DNA of 64,000 nt from Hyphomicrobiales bacterium (GCA_900466005.1 UEGQ01000001.1:124001-188000), one strand, 5' to 3'. Shown: positions 35,404 through 45,509, numbered from the stretch's first letter. Numbers and translations: made by a program. Notes: generated by a model from the sequence alone, not told the origin.

Positions 35404-36984
35404 TCAGGCGCTACGCACCGGATCAAGGGTGACCTTGTAGAGCTCGTTGTCGTCGCGATCCATGAGCCGGACCGTCAGCTGCTCGCTCTGCCCGTCGATG
35501 TCGACGAGGCCGAAGAACTGCAGCCCCATCGAGGGCGGCAGGTTCTGCCCCTGTTCGGCGGTCGGCCCCTTCACGAACTTGAGTTCCGGCCCGAAAGTCA
35601 TGTCGAGATCATTGGGCCCGAACGTGCCGGCGTGGAGCGGACCGGAGACGAACTCCCAGAACGGTTCGAAATCCTGGAACTGCGCCTTGTCGGGATTGTA
35701 GTAGTGGGCGGCCGTGTAATGCACGTCGGCGGTCAACCACACGGTGTTCGTGATGCCGGCCGTCTTGATGTAGCGCAGAAGGTCGGCGATCTCGAGCTCG
35801 CGTCCCTTCGCGGGGCCGTTGTCCCCTTGCGCGATCGCTTCGGCGCCCTTGCGATTCTTGAAGTCGTCCCAGACGATGAGGCCGATCGGCATGTCGCAGG
35901 CGATCACCTTCCAGGTTGCCTTCGATGCCGCAAGTTCGCGCTTCAGCCAGTTGACCTGCTCGAGCCCCATGACCCGGGCCTCGAGCGAAAGCTCCGTTTC
36001 CATGCTGTCGTGATTGGCACCACGGTAGGAGCGCAGGTCGATGAAGAAGACGTCGACGAGCGGGCCGTAGGCGATCTTGCGATAGACGCGCCCCGGCTCG
36101 GCAGGTGTGTAGCGTATCGGCGTCATCTCGTGGAAGGCGCGCGCCGCACGAGCCGTCAGGAGGGAGACGGACTTTTCCGTGTACCGGTCATCGCTCGTCA
36201 GATCCTTCGATGCAGACCAGTTGTTGACGACCTCATGGTCGTCCCACTGGAAGAACGTCGGACAGACGGCGTTGAAGTCGCGGACATGGCTGTCGAGCAT
36301 GTTGTACTTCCACTGCGCGCGATATTCGGCGAGCGTCTCGGCCACCTTGCGCTTCTCGTCGATCAGCACCGTGTTCTTCCACACGCCGCCATCCGAAAGC
36401 GCGACCTCGTCCTTCATCGCGCCGTCGGCATAGATGGTGTCACCGGAGTGAATGAAGAAGTCCGGCTGATGCTTGGCCATCGTCGAATAGGTCTTCATGC
36501 CGGTTTCATCGATGCCCCAGCCTTGTCCGGCGGTATCACCCGACCAGGCGAAACGCACCGACCGCTTCGAGGCGGGCGCCGTGCGGAAGCGACCCGTAAC
36601 AGGCTCGGAAAGCGTATTGATGGAAGAGAGGTCAGCCGCGACGAAACGGTAGAAGATGTCTTGATCGGAAGGCAGTTCCGTCAACAGGCGCTTCACGGCG
36701 AAGTCGCTTTCCGGCAGCGCGTCGAGCGGCGCCAGCTTGACCGCATTCGAGAAGCTCTCGTTCGTCGCATACTCCATGAAGATGCGCGAGGGACGATCGA
36801 CCCGGGTCCAGATCATGCCCGAGGACATGTCGACGTCGCCGGACTGGACGCCGTGGATGAAGAGCGGTCGCTCCGCGGCACGAGCATAGAACGGAAGTGG
36901 CAGGCCCGACGCGGCGACGACGCCGGTCGCACCTGCGGACAGAAGAAACGAACGACGCGACAGCGCCTTCAGTGACTGTGTCAT
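35404..36984 (-). CDS. phoD: PhoD-type alkaline phosphatase/phosphodiesterase, Tat-exported
   Basis: A metallophosphatase of 526 residues. The N-terminus has a twin-arginine signal, LSRRSFLLSAGATGVVAASG, with cleavage near YARA-AE, so it is folded before export. The PhoD N-terminal domain begins LFIHGVQSGDVDMSSGMIWTR. Metal-site segments are FAWSGDTAGQGWG, FFIHSGDTIYADGA, QWDDHEVVNNW and WLTADVHYTAAHY. It releases phosphate from phosphodiesters and usually belongs to the Pho regulon. GAGGAGAGG precedes the ATG. The upstream region holds only a weak Pho-box-like repeat. Confidence 0.93.
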   Translation of the reverse strand: MTQSLKALSRRSFLLSAGATGVVAASGLPLPFYARAAERPLFIHGVQSGDVDMSSGMIWTRVDRPSRIFMEYATNESFSNAVKLAPLDALPESDFAVKRLLTELPSDQDIFYRFVAADLSSINTLSEPVTGRFRTAPASKRSVRFAWSGDTAGQGWGIDETGMKTYSTMAKHQPDFFIHSGDTIYADGAMKDEVALSDGGVWKNTVLIDEKRKVAETLAEYRAQWKYNMLDSHVRDFNAVCPTFFQWDDHEVVNNWSASKDLTSDDRYTEKSVSLLTARAARAFHEMTPIRYTPAEPGRVYRKIAYGPLVDVFFIDLRSYRGANHDSMETELSLEARVMGLEQVNWLKRELAASKATWKVIACDMPIGLIVWDDFKNRKGAEAIAQGDNGPAKGRELEIADLLRYIKTAGITNTVWLTADVHYTAAHYYNPDKAQFQDFEPFWEFVSGPLHAGTFGPNDLDMTFGPELKFVKGPTAEQGQNLPPSMGLQFFGLVDIDGQSEQLTVRLMDRDDNELYKVTLDPVRSA

Positions 36985-37079
36985 GAAACCTCTCCTCGTT
37001 TGGCTGGCGGACGACCATCGCCCGCCGGCGGAAACAATCAGAGCTTCATGTCAGTCGCTTGATCCGGATATGAAAGTTA

Positions 37080-37097
37080 CGTCACCGTTCTGTGACG
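37080..37097. promoter_or_regulatory. Inverted repeat upstream of phoD
   Basis: CGTCAC and GTGACG are separated by six bases, 96 bases upstream of the phoD ATG and just beyond the dcp stop. It resembles half of a PhoB box but does not fit the 11-base tandem spacing well. It could equally be a weak dcp hairpin. Confidence 0.2.
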
Positions 37098-37110
37098 CTC
37101 CTGGGGTGAT

Positions 37111-39198
37111 CTAGGCGTCGCTGCCGTGGATCTCCTCCATCATCGCCAGCCCTTTCTTGCGCAGCATCGCGTCGGGGTCTGGCAGTTTGCCCCGAAAAGC
37201 CCGATAGGCGTCCTCCGGATCAACCGAACCGCCGACCGAATAGATGTTGTCCTTCAGCTTCTTGGCCATCGCCGTGTCGAAGGCGTCGCCGGTCTCCTCG
37301 AAAGCCGAGAAGGCATCCGCATCGAGAACTTCCGACCACATGTACGAGTAGTACCCGGCAGAATAGCCACCGGCGAAAATGTGCTGGAAGTGCGGTGTGG
37401 CGTGCCGCATCACGATCGAACGCGGCATGCCGATCTCCTTCAAGACTTCCTCCTGCACAGCCATCGGATCATCGCTCGCCGTCCGCGTATGGAACGCCAT
37501 GTCGACCAGTGCCGAGGATGTAAACTCCACGGTGTTGAAGCCGGCATTGAAGGTGCGCGCTGCCAGCACCTTGTCGAGGAGCTCCTGCGGCATCGGCTCA
37601 CCCGTCTCGTAGTGGACGGCATAGCGCTTCAGAATTTCCGGAACGGTCAGCCAGTGCTCATAGAGCTGCGACGGCAGCTCCACGAAGTCCCGCGATACGC
37701 CGGTGCCGGCGACAGAAGGATAGGTGACATTTGATAGCATGCCGTGCAGCGCGTGTCCGAATTCGTGAAACAGCGTGCGCGCGTCGTCGAGGGAAAGCAG
37801 CGCCGGTTTGCCTTCCGCGGGCTTCGCGAAGTTGCAGACATTGTAGATGATCGGCATTTCACCCGTGGTGCCGTTTTTCATCGTCAGCTTGTGCTGGGAG
37901 CGGAAGGCGCTCATCCAGGCTCCCGACCGCTTGGAGGGACGGGCGAAATAGTCGCCGAGGAAGAGCGCGACGAGCGTCCCGCTCCGGTCGCGGATTTCGA
38001 AGACGCGAACGTCCGGATGATAGGCGGGAATGCCCTTTTTCTCGACGGCGATGATGCCGAAGAGCCGGCTGGCAACATCGAAGCAGGCATCGACGATCTT
38101 CTCAAGCTGGAGATAGGGTTTCAGTTCAGCTTCGGAAAAATCGAACTTCTGCGCCCTGATCTTTTCGGCGTAATAGCGCCAATCCCAGGGCATGACTTCG
38201 TGATTGTGACCCTCTCCGGCGATCAGGCGGGCGATGTCCGCCTCCTCTTCTCCGGCACGACGGACGGCCTTCTCCCATACGGTCATCAGGAGGTGGTTCA
38301 CGGCACCCGCCGTCTTCGCCATCGTATTGTCCAGCTTGAACTCGGCGAAATTCGCATAGCCGAGCAGATCGGCCAGTTCCTGCCGAAGCGAGAGTGTCTC
38401 CCGCACGATGCCGCGATTGTCGGTTTCGCCCTCGTTCATTCCACGAGCGGTCCAAGCTCTGAAGGCCTGCTCGCGCAGGTCTCTCCGTTCGGAAAAAGTG
38501 AGAAACGGCTCGATGATCGAGCGTGAGAGAGTAACGGCGTACTTGCCCTCGGCGCCGCGGTCGCGAGCGGCTGCCGCCATCGCGTCCTTGAGGAAATCCG
38601 GCAGGCCGGAAAGCTCCGCATCGGAAGAAAGCAGCAGTGACCAGTTCTTCTCGTCGGCGAGCACGTTCTGCCCGAACCTGGCCCCCAGGCCCGCCAGTCG
38701 TTCGTTGATCTCGGCAAGCCTCTGCTGCTGTGGCTTCGCGAGCAAGGCACCGGACTTGACGAAACCCTTCCAATGCCGCTCGAGGACACGCATTTCCTCG
38801 AGCGACAGGTCGAGCTTGTCGCGCTGCTGCCAAAGTGAATCGATGCGCGCGAAGAGTGCCGTATTCATCCCGATCTTCGAATAGTGGCGCGACAGCGTCG
38901 GCGCGATTTGCCGCTCGAGCGCCTGAATCGTTTCGTTGGTGTGGGCTCCGGCGCGATTCCAGAACAAGGCCGAAATTCGCGACAGGCTTTCGCCGGCGAT
39001 CTCCAGTGCCGAGACGGTGTTCGCAAAAGTCGGAGGCTCCGGATTACCGGCAATCGCCTCGATTTCCGCGTCATGCTCCAGGAAGGCCGCCTCGAAGGAC
39101 GGCGCAAAGTCGTCGTCGGAAACCGCCTCGAACCGGGGCAACCCTTGGAAACCGTTCCATTCCGTGAGCGCTGGATTGAGTGTAGAAGCTGCGGCCAT
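37111..39198 (-). CDS. dcp: Peptidyl-dipeptidase Dcp, M3 family metallopeptidase
   Basis: A zinc peptidase of 695 residues of the M3 (Dcp/oligopeptidase A) family. The zinc-binding motif is LFHEFGHALHGMLSN near residue 475, and the third ligand region follows in FVELPSQLYEHWL. The N-terminal helical half, with WNRAGAHTNETIQ, is typical of the family. These enzymes remove dipeptides from the C-terminus of peptides in the cytoplasm. The distinction from oligopeptidase A (PrlC) rests on general appearance and length only. No signal peptide is seen. Confidence 0.9.
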   Translation of the reverse strand: MAAASTLNPALTEWNGFQGLPRFEAVSDDDFAPSFEAAFLEHDAEIEAIAGNPEPPTFANTVSALEIAGESLSRISALFWNRAGAHTNETIQALERQIAPTLSRHYSKIGMNTALFARIDSLWQQRDKLDLSLEEMRVLERHWKGFVKSGALLAKPQQQRLAEINERLAGLGARFGQNVLADEKNWSLLLSSDAELSGLPDFLKDAMAAAARDRGAEGKYAVTLSRSIIEPFLTFSERRDLREQAFRAWTARGMNEGETDNRGIVRETLSLRQELADLLGYANFAEFKLDNTMAKTAGAVNHLLMTVWEKAVRRAGEEEADIARLIAGEGHNHEVMPWDWRYYAEKIRAQKFDFSEAELKPYLQLEKIVDACFDVASRLFGIIAVEKKGIPAYHPDVRVFEIRDRSGTLVALFLGDYFARPSKRSGAWMSAFRSQHKLTMKNGTTGEMPIIYNVCNFAKPAEGKPALLSLDDARTLFHEFGHALHGMLSNVTYPSVAGTGVSRDFVELPSQLYEHWLTVPEILKRYAVHYETGEPMPQELLDKVLAARTFNAGFNTVEFTSSALVDMAFHTRTASDDPMAVQEEVLKEIGMPRSIVMRHATPHFQHIFAGGYSAGYYSYMWSEVLDADAFSAFEETGDAFDTAMAKKLKDNIYSVGGSVDPEDAYRAFRGKLPDPDAMLRKKGLAMMEEIHGSDA

Positions 39199-39468
39199 CT
39201 CGTATTCCCTTCATCTGGTCGCGACCGACCGGCGGGTTGGACATGGCTACCGATATGGGGCGCCGAACGCGGACTTGGCAAGGACCGGCGGAGTAAAACT
39301 CGGCACGGTCTATGGTTCTTCAAAGCCACGGCACGAAACCCGCCCCGGGGTCGCTGATTTGCCTCTCGTCAAATCTGGGCGGGAGGCTTATGGTCCGCAC
39401 ACTTGCGCCGCACCTGCTCGTCCTCGCGGCGCGCCTCCCGGGCAGACTCGAACGTCGGACAGACTGCG

Positions 39469-40662
39469 ATGGCACCACAGCGGATGAGCGAGAGCCGAAC
39501 GTCATTGATCGGCGCGCTGCTGACGACCATCGGCCCCGTTTCGATGGCGATCTACACGCCGGCCATGCCTGAACTCGTGCATGCCTTCGGCACGTCGGAT
39601 GCGGCCATCAAACTCAGCCTTTCGCTCTATTTCTTCGGCTTTGCCTTCGCGCAGCTTCTCGCTGGCCCGTTCTCCGACGCCTTCGGACGACGGATCGCCA
39701 CGCTGTCCTTTCTCGGCGTCTACCTGCTGGGGAGCCTGCTGGCTGCCTTTGCACCGTCTGTCGAACTGCTTCTTGCCGGCCGCCTGGTGCAGGGTGTCGG
39801 CGCCTCGGTTGGCATTACCGTCTCCCGCGCCATCGTCCGAGACCAGTTCACAGGTGCTGAGGCCGCGCGCATCCTCAACATGATCGGCATCATGCTGGCT
39901 GTCGGCCCAGCAGCCGGCCCGACGCTCGGCGGCCTCGCCCTTGCCCTTTCCGGATGGCAGGCCGTGTTTTTCGCAATGGTGGGCTTCGGTGTCTTCAGTT
40001 GGCTCATTGTCGCCTTCCTGATGCGCGAGACGACGAAGCCCGACTGCGCGCTCATCAAACCGTCACGCCTGCTTGACGCCTATGCAACGCTCGTCACCGA
40101 CATGCGGGTACTTCTCGCAGCCTTCGTGCTCGCCGGCACCGTCGGCGCCCTCTACGCCCAGTCGACGATGCTGCCCTTCATCCTGATCAAGAGGGTCGGT
40201 CTGAGCCCGGCCGAATTCGGAGTTGGAATGCTGATGCAAACCGGTTCCTTCTTTCTCGGGTCGGTTGTTCTGCGGATGCTGTCGCCTCGTCTCGGTGAAA
40301 AGTGGGCGCTTCTTACCGGCCTGGCACTCGCCGGAACCGGAGGTGCATGCATTGCCCTTTCGGTCGCCTTTGTCGACCCGAGCTTCCTTTCCATCATGGT
40401 ACCGGTCGCCATCTGTGCCTTTGGCATGGCCTTCGTGATTCCTTACATCACGACTGCGGGGCTGCAGCCGCATCCGGCGATCGCCGGTTCGGCCGCAGCC
40501 CTGATCGGCTTCGTGCAGATGGGCTCCGGCTTTCTCGGTGGTCTTGCAGGAGCGCTGATCGGCGATCCGCTGCGGGCGTTCGGGATCGTCATTCCGGCAA
40601 TGGAGTTTGTAGCAATCCTCGCCTATCTCGGCTTTCTCCGCGCAAGCCGCAGAATGGCATGA
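39469..40662 (+). CDS. Bcr/CflA family MFS drug efflux protein
   Basis: A 12-helix inner-membrane exporter of about 397 residues. The Bcr/CflA pattern is seen in MAIYTPAMPELVHAFGTSDAAIKLSLSLYF (helices 1-2), in AGPFSDAFGRR (loop after helix 2), and in RLVQGVGASVGITVSRAIVRDQF (helix 4 and following). Relatives expel bicyclomycin, chloramphenicol or sulfonamides. I chose ATG 39469; ATG 39484 is also possible and the frame upstream is not needed. The 270 bases between this and the divergent dcp start hold no other gene that I can see. Confidence 0.88.
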   Translation: MAPQRMSESRTSLIGALLTTIGPVSMAIYTPAMPELVHAFGTSDAAIKLSLSLYFFGFAFAQLLAGPFSDAFGRRIATLSFLGVYLLGSLLAAFAPSVELLLAGRLVQGVGASVGITVSRAIVRDQFTGAEAARILNMIGIMLAVGPAAGPTLGGLALALSGWQAVFFAMVGFGVFSWLIVAFLMRETTKPDCALIKPSRLLDAYATLVTDMRVLLAAFVLAGTVGALYAQSTMLPFILIKRVGLSPAEFGVGMLMQTGSFFLGSVVLRMLSPRLGEKWALLTGLALAGTGGACIALSVAFVDPSFLSIMVPVAICAFGMAFVIPYITTAGLQPHPAIAGSAAALIGFVQMGSGFLGGLAGALIGDPLRAFGIVIPAMEFVAILAYLGFLRASRRMA

Positions 40663-40663
40663 A

Positions 40664-40697
40664 AAAAGCCTGCCACGCTCTCGCGCGGCAGGCTTTT
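40664..40697. terminator. Bidirectional terminator between the MFS gene and argG
   Basis: AAAAGCCTGCC and GGCAGGCTTTT form an 11-pair stem with a 12-base loop. T-rich tails occur in both directions (GGCTTTTC on plus, GGCTTTTTTC on minus), so it serves both convergent genes. Confidence 0.85.
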
Positions 40698-40713
40698 CAC
40701 GAAATCGAACCTG

Positions 40714-41937
40714 TCAATTGCCGAGGTTGCGCTTGGCGAGCGTGCGCAGGCGCAGCGCGTTGAGCTTGATGAAGCCGGCAGCATCCTTCTGGTCGTAGGC
40801 GCCCTGGTCGTCTTCGAAGGTGACGAGCTTGTCGGAATAGAGCGACTTTTCGCTCTCGCGGCCGATCACCATGACATTGCCCTTGTAGAGCTTCAGGGTC
40901 ACCTCGCCCTCGACATCCTTCTGGCTGAGGTCGATGGCCGCCTGCAGCATCTGACGTTCCGGTGAGAACCAGAAGCCGTAATAAATGAGCTCGGCGTAGC
41001 GCGGCATCAGTTCGTCCTTCAGGTGCGCTGCGCCACGGTCGAGGGTGATCGATTCAATTGCGCGGTGAGCGGCCAGCAGGATCGTGCCGCCGGGCGTTTC
41101 ATAAACGCCGCGCGACTTCATGCCGACAAAGCGGTTTTCGACGAGATCGATGCGTCCGATGCCGTTGTCGCGGCCGTAGTCGTTGAGCTTCGCAAGAATC
41201 GTCGCCGGGCTCATGCGCACACCGTTGATCGAGACCGCGTCGCCCTTCTCGAAGCCGATCTTGATGACGGTCGGCTTGTCCGGGGCAGCTTCCGGCGAAA
41301 TCGTGCGCATATGCACGTATTCCGGCGCTTCCTGCGACGGATCCTCGAGGACCTTCCCTTCGGAAGACGAGTGCAGCAGGTTGGCATCGACCGAGAACGG
41401 AGCCTCGCCCTTCTTGTCCTTGGCAACCGGAATCTGGTTCTTCTCGGCGAATTCGAGAAGGTCCGTGCGGCTCTTGAACGACCAGTCGCGCCACGGTGCG
41501 ATGATCTTGATGTCGGGATTGAGTGCGTAGGCCGACAGCTCGAAGCGGACCTGGTCGTTGCCCTTGCCAGTCGCGCCGTGGGCGATGGCGTCGGCGCCGG
41601 TCTTCCTGGCGATCTCGATCAGATGCTTGGAGATCAGCGGACGAGCGATCGAGGTGCCGAGCAGATAGACACCTTCATAGACGGCATTGGCGCGGAACAT
41701 CGGGAAGACGAAATCGCGGACGAATTCCTCACGGACGTCCTCGATGAAGATCTCCTTGATGCCCAGCATCTCAGCCTTCTTGCGCGCGGGCTCGAGTTCC
41801 TCACCCTGGCCGAGGTCGGCGGTGAAGGTGACGACTTCAGCGCCGAGTTCGGTCTGCAGCCATTTCAGGATGATGGAGGTGTCGAGGCCGCCGGAATAGG
41901 CGAGAACGACCTTCTTGACGTCTTTCGGAAGTGCCAT
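40714..41937 (-). CDS. argG: Argininosuccinate synthase
   Basis: The enzyme (407 residues) joins citrulline and aspartate with ATP in arginine synthesis. The nucleotide-binding P-loop is [18 protein letters not shown] near residue 10. Further signatures are [31 protein letters not shown] and [21 protein letters not shown] 41937 gives the usual start; a frame to 42063 adds 42 residues without homology. It shares the bidirectional terminator with the MFS gene. Confidence 0.97.
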   Translation of the reverse strand: MALPKDVKKVVLAYSGGLDTSIILKWLQTELGAEVVTFTADLGQGEELEPARKKAEMLGIKEIFIEDVREEFVRDFVFPMFRANAVYEGVYLLGTSIARPLISKHLIEIARKTGADAIAHGATGKGNDQVRFELSAYALNPDIKIIAPWRDWSFKSRTDLLEFAEKNQIPVAKDKKGEAPFSVDANLLHSSSEGKVLEDPSQEAPEYVHMRTISPEAAPDKPTVIKIGFEKGDAVSINGVRMSPATILAKLNDYGRDNGIGRIDLVENRFVGMKSRGVYETPGGTILLAAHRAIESITLDRGAAHLKDELMPRYAELIYYGFWFSPERQMLQAAIDLSQKDVEGEVTLKLYKGNVMVIGRESEKSLYSDKLVTFEDDQGAYDQKDAAGFIKLNALRLRTLAKRNLGN

Positions 41938-42140
41938 GTCGAGTTCCACTTTTACAGGATAGCGGTGAGCAGAGTGCGTGTTTGGCGGCACTTTTAGCGA
42001 GATTGTTGCCGCGTGCAAGGGGAAGCGGTGCCGGAAGAGGAGTGTCAGCCTCGAACCGGACACGCGTCAAATTGGAGATTTGACCTTCCCGCCGCCATAG
42101 GCCATATCACCCCTTCACCCGATGAGCTGAGGAGATTTGC

Positions 42141-43004
42141 ATGACAAGACTTCACCCGGCATTCAAGAAGGGGAATCTCGCTGTGGTCACCGGCGGGGCA
42201 TCCGGGATCGGTTTGGCCGCTGCCAAGTACTTTGCACGCCTCGGCATGTGCGTGGTAATCGCCGATCTGGTCGGCGAGCGACTGGCCGAAGCTGAAGCCA
42301 CAGTCGCCGCGCTCTCCCATAGCGGCGCAACCGACGTGGTTGCCATTCCGACGGATGTGTCGAAGCGGGAGGAGCTTGAGGCGCTGGAGCGCACCGTCGT
42401 TCAGCGTTTCGGTCGCGTCCACGTGCTGATGAACAACGCCGGAATACAGCCGGGCAGCGCCATATTCGGCCCCCAGGCCAACTGGGAAAATGTGCTCGCC
42501 GTCAACCTGATGGGTGTCGTCAATGGTAGCCGCACCTTCGGACCCGGCATGATTTCCCACGGAGAACCGGCACTCATCATCAACACCGGCTCGAAGCAGG
42601 GCATTACCACGCCGCCCGGCGATCCAGCCTATAACGTCTCCAAGGCCGGCGTGAAGGTCTTTACCGAAGCTCTGCAGCACGAACTGCGAAGTACGCCGGG
42701 TTGCCAGGTCTCGGCCCATCTCCTGATCCCTGGCTTCGTCTTCACCGCGCTCACAGCGAACGGAAGGTCTGAGAAGCCGGCCGGTGCCTGGACTCCTGAA
42801 CAGACGGTGGACTTCATGATGGAAAGCCTCTCGAAGGGCGATTTCTACATCCTGTGTCCGGACAACGAGGTTGATCGCCGCACCGACGAATTGCGCATGC
42901 TATGGGCGACCGGAGACATCGTCGAGAACCGCCCACCGCTCTCTCGCTGGCATGCCGACTATGCTGACAGTTTCAAGGCTCACCTCGTCGAGAAGCAAGG
43001 CTGA
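42141..43004 (+). CDS. Short-chain dehydrogenase
   Basis: An SDR of 287 residues. The NAD(P) motif is VVTGGASGIGLAAAKYFARLG, MNNAG is in VHVLMNNAGIQPG, and the active site is PAYNVSKAGV with serine region INTGSKQGIT. In that region the usual serine position reads GSKQG. It is longer than the SDR at 4125, with an extra 30-residue tail. Such proteins are often annotated only as oxidoreductases; the substrate is unknown. TGAGGAG lies seven bases before the ATG. Confidence 0.85.
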   Translation: MTRLHPAFKKGNLAVVTGGASGIGLAAAKYFARLGMCVVIADLVGERLAEAEATVAALSHSGATDVVAIPTDVSKREELEALERTVVQRFGRVHVLMNNAGIQPGSAIFGPQANWENVLAVNLMGVVNGSRTFGPGMISHGEPALIINTGSKQGITTPPGDPAYNVSKAGVKVFTEALQHELRSTPGCQVSAHLLIPGFVFTALTANGRSEKPAGAWTPEQTVDFMMESLSKGDFYILCPDNEVDRRTDELRMLWATGDIVENRPPLSRWHADYADSFKAHLVEKQG

Positions 43005-43082
43005 TTGGCAAGCCGTCCCAGGCCCGGTATGGATGATGCAACAGCGTCGCCCTTCCGGGCATTCTTCACTACGGACTCCTCC

Positions 43083-43724
43083 ATGGATTTCATCCCGAAC
43101 CTTCCGGTCATCCTCGCCTTCAGCCTCGCGATTTTCCTGCTCGCCATCACGCCCGGACCCGACATGACGCTCTGGATCAGTCGTTCGTTGCGGGACGGAC
43201 GAGCGACCGGATTGATGACGCTCGCCGGTACGAGCTTCGGGATTTCGATCCACACGATGCTGGTCGCCTTCGGCATTTCCGCGTTGATCGTTGCCTCGCC
43301 GACGGCGTTCACAATCCTGAAGACCGGCGGTGCGGGCTATCTGCTATGGCTTGCCATCCAGGCGGTGCGCCATGGCTCAAATTTCGTCGTTCGCGCCGAC
43401 GGCCAGCGCCAATCGGCTCCGGTACAGGCCTTCCTGAACGGGCTCTGGGTCAATTTGCTGAACCCAAAGGTCATCATTTTCTTCATGACCTTCCTGCCGC
43501 AGTTCGTCAGCGCCAGCGACCCGCATGTCACAGGCAAGCTGCTGTTTCTCGGCATATGGTCGATCATCCTGTCCTTGCCGATCGGGCTTGCGATCATCTT
43601 CATGGCCGACGGGCTGTCGGCATGGCTGCAAACGAACCGAAAGGTGCTGCGCGCCATTGACTATACTTTTGCGGGCGTCTTCTCGATCTTCGCCGTCAAA
43701 ATCTTCTTTACGCAGGCGCGTTGA
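43083..43724 (+). CDS. LysE family translocator
   Basis: A second LysE/RhtB-type exporter, 213 residues, with about six membrane segments. The N-terminal family motif is LLAITPGPDMTLWISRSL and the NPK element is NLLNPKVIIFFMTFLPQF. Its substrate is unknown. ATG 43083 starts the protein at the usual distance from the PGP motif; a longer frame back to 43005 adds 26 residues without homology. It follows the SDR gene by 78 bases and ends at a bidirectional terminator shared with the ABC ATPase gene. Confidence 0.85.
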   Translation: MDFIPNLPVILAFSLAIFLLAITPGPDMTLWISRSLRDGRATGLMTLAGTSFGISIHTMLVAFGISALIVASPTAFTILKTGGAGYLLWLAIQAVRHGSNFVVRADGQRQSAPVQAFLNGLWVNLLNPKVIIFFMTFLPQFVSASDPHVTGKLLFLGIWSIILSLPIGLAIIFMADGLSAWLQTNRKVLRAIDYTFAGVFSIFAVKIFFTQAR

Positions 43725-43736
43725 GGAACAAATGAA

Positions 43737-43766
43737 AATGGCACCGGGCAAAAGCCGGGTGCCATT
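43737..43766. terminator. Bidirectional terminator between the LysE gene and the ABC operon
   Basis: AATGGCACCGGGC and GCCGGGTGCCATT pair with one mismatch around AAAA. On the minus strand the stem is followed by TTTCATTTG. It lies 12 bases after the LysE stop and 23 bases after the ATPase stop. Confidence 0.7.
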
Positions 43767-43789
43767 ATCGGGGAAACAGCTTCTTTAGA

Positions 43790-44584
43790 TCAGCCGATCA
43801 GCAATTCGTCGTCATCAAGAGTCTGCCCGCGAATCTTGCGGAACATCGCGATCAGATCTTCAACCTGCAGGTCCTTGCGGCTGTCGCCCGAGACGTCGAG
43901 CACGATCTCACCGGCGTGCAGCATGATCGTCCGGGTGCCGTAGTCCAGCGCCTGACGCATGGAGTGAGTAACCATCAGCGTCGTGAGCTTACGTTCCGCG
44001 ACGATCGACTGGGTGAGCTCCATAATGAACTCGGCCATGCCCGGATCGAGCGCCGCCGTATGCTCGTCGAGCAATAGGACTTCCGAGCCGGCGAGCGTCG
44101 CCATGACCAGCGAGACAGCCTGCCTCTGCCCTCCGGAGAGCAGATCCATGCGGTCGCCCATGCGGCTTTCCAAGCCGAGATTGAGTGCGGCGATGCGATC
44201 CCTGAACTCGGCCCGGCGATTACCACCGAGAGCATCCGCCAATCCCCGGCGCTTCCCGCGCATGGCCGCAAGGGCAAGGTTCTCGGCGATGCTGAGTGCA
44301 CCGCAACTTCCTGCCAGCGGATCCTGAAAGACGCGTGCGACCAGCCCCGCACGCTGCGCCGTCGTTTTTCGCGTCACCTCGGTATTGCCGATCGTGACAC
44401 GGCCGCCGGTCGGAAGGACATCTCCGGCGAGCACGCCGAGAAGGGTCGACTTTCCTGCACCGTTCGAGCCGATGACGGTAACGAACGAGCCTGTCTCGAT
44501 GGCGAGGCTGACGCCTGAAAGGGCTTGTTTCTGAAGCGGCGTGCCGCGACCGAAAACGACCTGTATGTTTTCGAGCGATATCAT
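43790..44584 (-). CDS. ABC transporter ATP-binding protein (COG1101 type)
   Basis: An ABC ATPase of 264 residues. Walker A is GSNGAGKSTLLGVLAG, the signature is LLSGGQRQAVSLVMA, Walker B is VLLLDEHTAALDP, and the H-loop is VTHSMRQAL. It is the partner of the permease and binding protein upstream, forming a COG2984/4120/1101 uptake system sometimes annotated as a tryptophan/tyrosine transporter. The real ligand is unknown. Its start overlaps the permease stop by four bases. Confidence 0.9.
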   Translation of the reverse strand: MISLENIQVVFGRGTPLQKQALSGVSLAIETGSFVTVIGSNGAGKSTLLGVLAGDVLPTGGRVTIGNTEVTRKTTAQRAGLVARVFQDPLAGSCGALSIAENLALAAMRGKRRGLADALGGNRRAEFRDRIAALNLGLESRMGDRMDLLSGGQRQAVSLVMATLAGSEVLLLDEHTAALDPGMAEFIMELTQSIVAERKLTTLMVTHSMRQALDYGTRTIMLHAGEIVLDVSGDSRKDLQVEDLIAMFRKIRGQTLDDDELLIG

Positions 44585-45462
44585 GACGAGGCTCCTCCGC
44601 GACGCAACCTCGGAAGAACAAGCGCGACGGCGACGAGTACGGCGGTGACGAAATTGAGGTCGGACGCCTTCAGACCAAGCACGTCGGAGGACAGCGCGAG
44701 CTGAATAGCGAGGCGGTAAGCGATCGAACCGACAATACAGCCGATGAGCGCTATCAGCAGACCACGGCTCCCGAACAGGGTCTCGCCGATGATGACGGCA
44801 GCGAGGCCCACCACGATGGTTCCCACACCCGAGGTGACGTCGGCAAAGCCATTTGTCTGCGCGAACAGCGCTCCACCGAGCGCGACGAGCGCGTTAGAGA
44901 TCGCCATGCCGAGATAGATCTGGCTACCGGTCGAGACACCCTGCGCCCGCGCCATACGCGGATTGGCACCTGTCGCACGCATCGCAAGTCCTGCGTCGCT
45001 CTCCAGAAAGCGCCAGACGAGGAGAACCGCGAGGCCGACCAAAACGAAAAGGAACAGTGGGCGAACGTGGTAGTCGGAAAGGCCGAGCCCGTAGAAGGGC
45101 GTAAGCATCGTATCCTGATTGAGCAGCGCGACGTTCGGCTTGCCCATGACGCGCAAATTGACCGAGAACAGCGCGATCATCGTCAGGATCGAGGCCAGTA
45201 GGTTGAGGATCCTGAACCGGACGTTGAGCACCGCGGTCACCAAGCCCGCAATGGACCCGGCCACCATCGCAATGGCGGTCGCCAACCAGGCATTCAGCCC
45301 CGCAATGATGAGAACGGCAGCGACGGCTGCCCCGAGAGGAAACGATCCGTCGACGGTAAGGTCCGGAAAATCGAGGACGCGGAAAGCCAAGTACACGCCG
45401 ATAGCGACAAAGGCGAAAACCAGGCCGAGCTCGACGGCACCCCAGAAGGCGATTTGGCTCAC
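44581..45462 (-). CDS. ABC transporter permease (COG4120 type)
   Basis: A permease of 293 residues with about eight hydrophobic segments, of the same branch as branched-chain amino-acid LivH/LivM permeases. FRVLDFPDLTVDGSFPLGAAVAA near the N-terminus is highly conserved in this group. I chose GTG 45462 because AAGGA lies nine bases upstream. An in-frame ATG at 45513 falls inside the strong hairpin at 45510-45536 and is unlikely to be used. The stop overlaps the ATPase start. Confidence 0.88.
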   Translation of the reverse strand: MSQIAFWGAVELGLVFAFVAIGVYLAFRVLDFPDLTVDGSFPLGAAVAAVLIIAGLNAWLATAIAMVAGSIAGLVTAVLNVRFRILNLLASILTMIALFSVNLRVMGKPNVALLNQDTMLTPFYGLGLSDYHVRPLFLFVLVGLAVLLVWRFLESDAGLAMRATGANPRMARAQGVSTGSQIYLGMAISNALVALGGALFAQTNGFADVTSGVGTIVVGLAAVIIGETLFGSRGLLIALIGCIVGSIAYRLAIQLALSSDVLGLKASDLNFVTAVLVAVALVLPRLRRGGASS

Positions 45463-45509
45463 GGCAGTCAGTCCTTGTACAAACCCGGCGCCTGCGGCAC
45501 GGGCAATGA

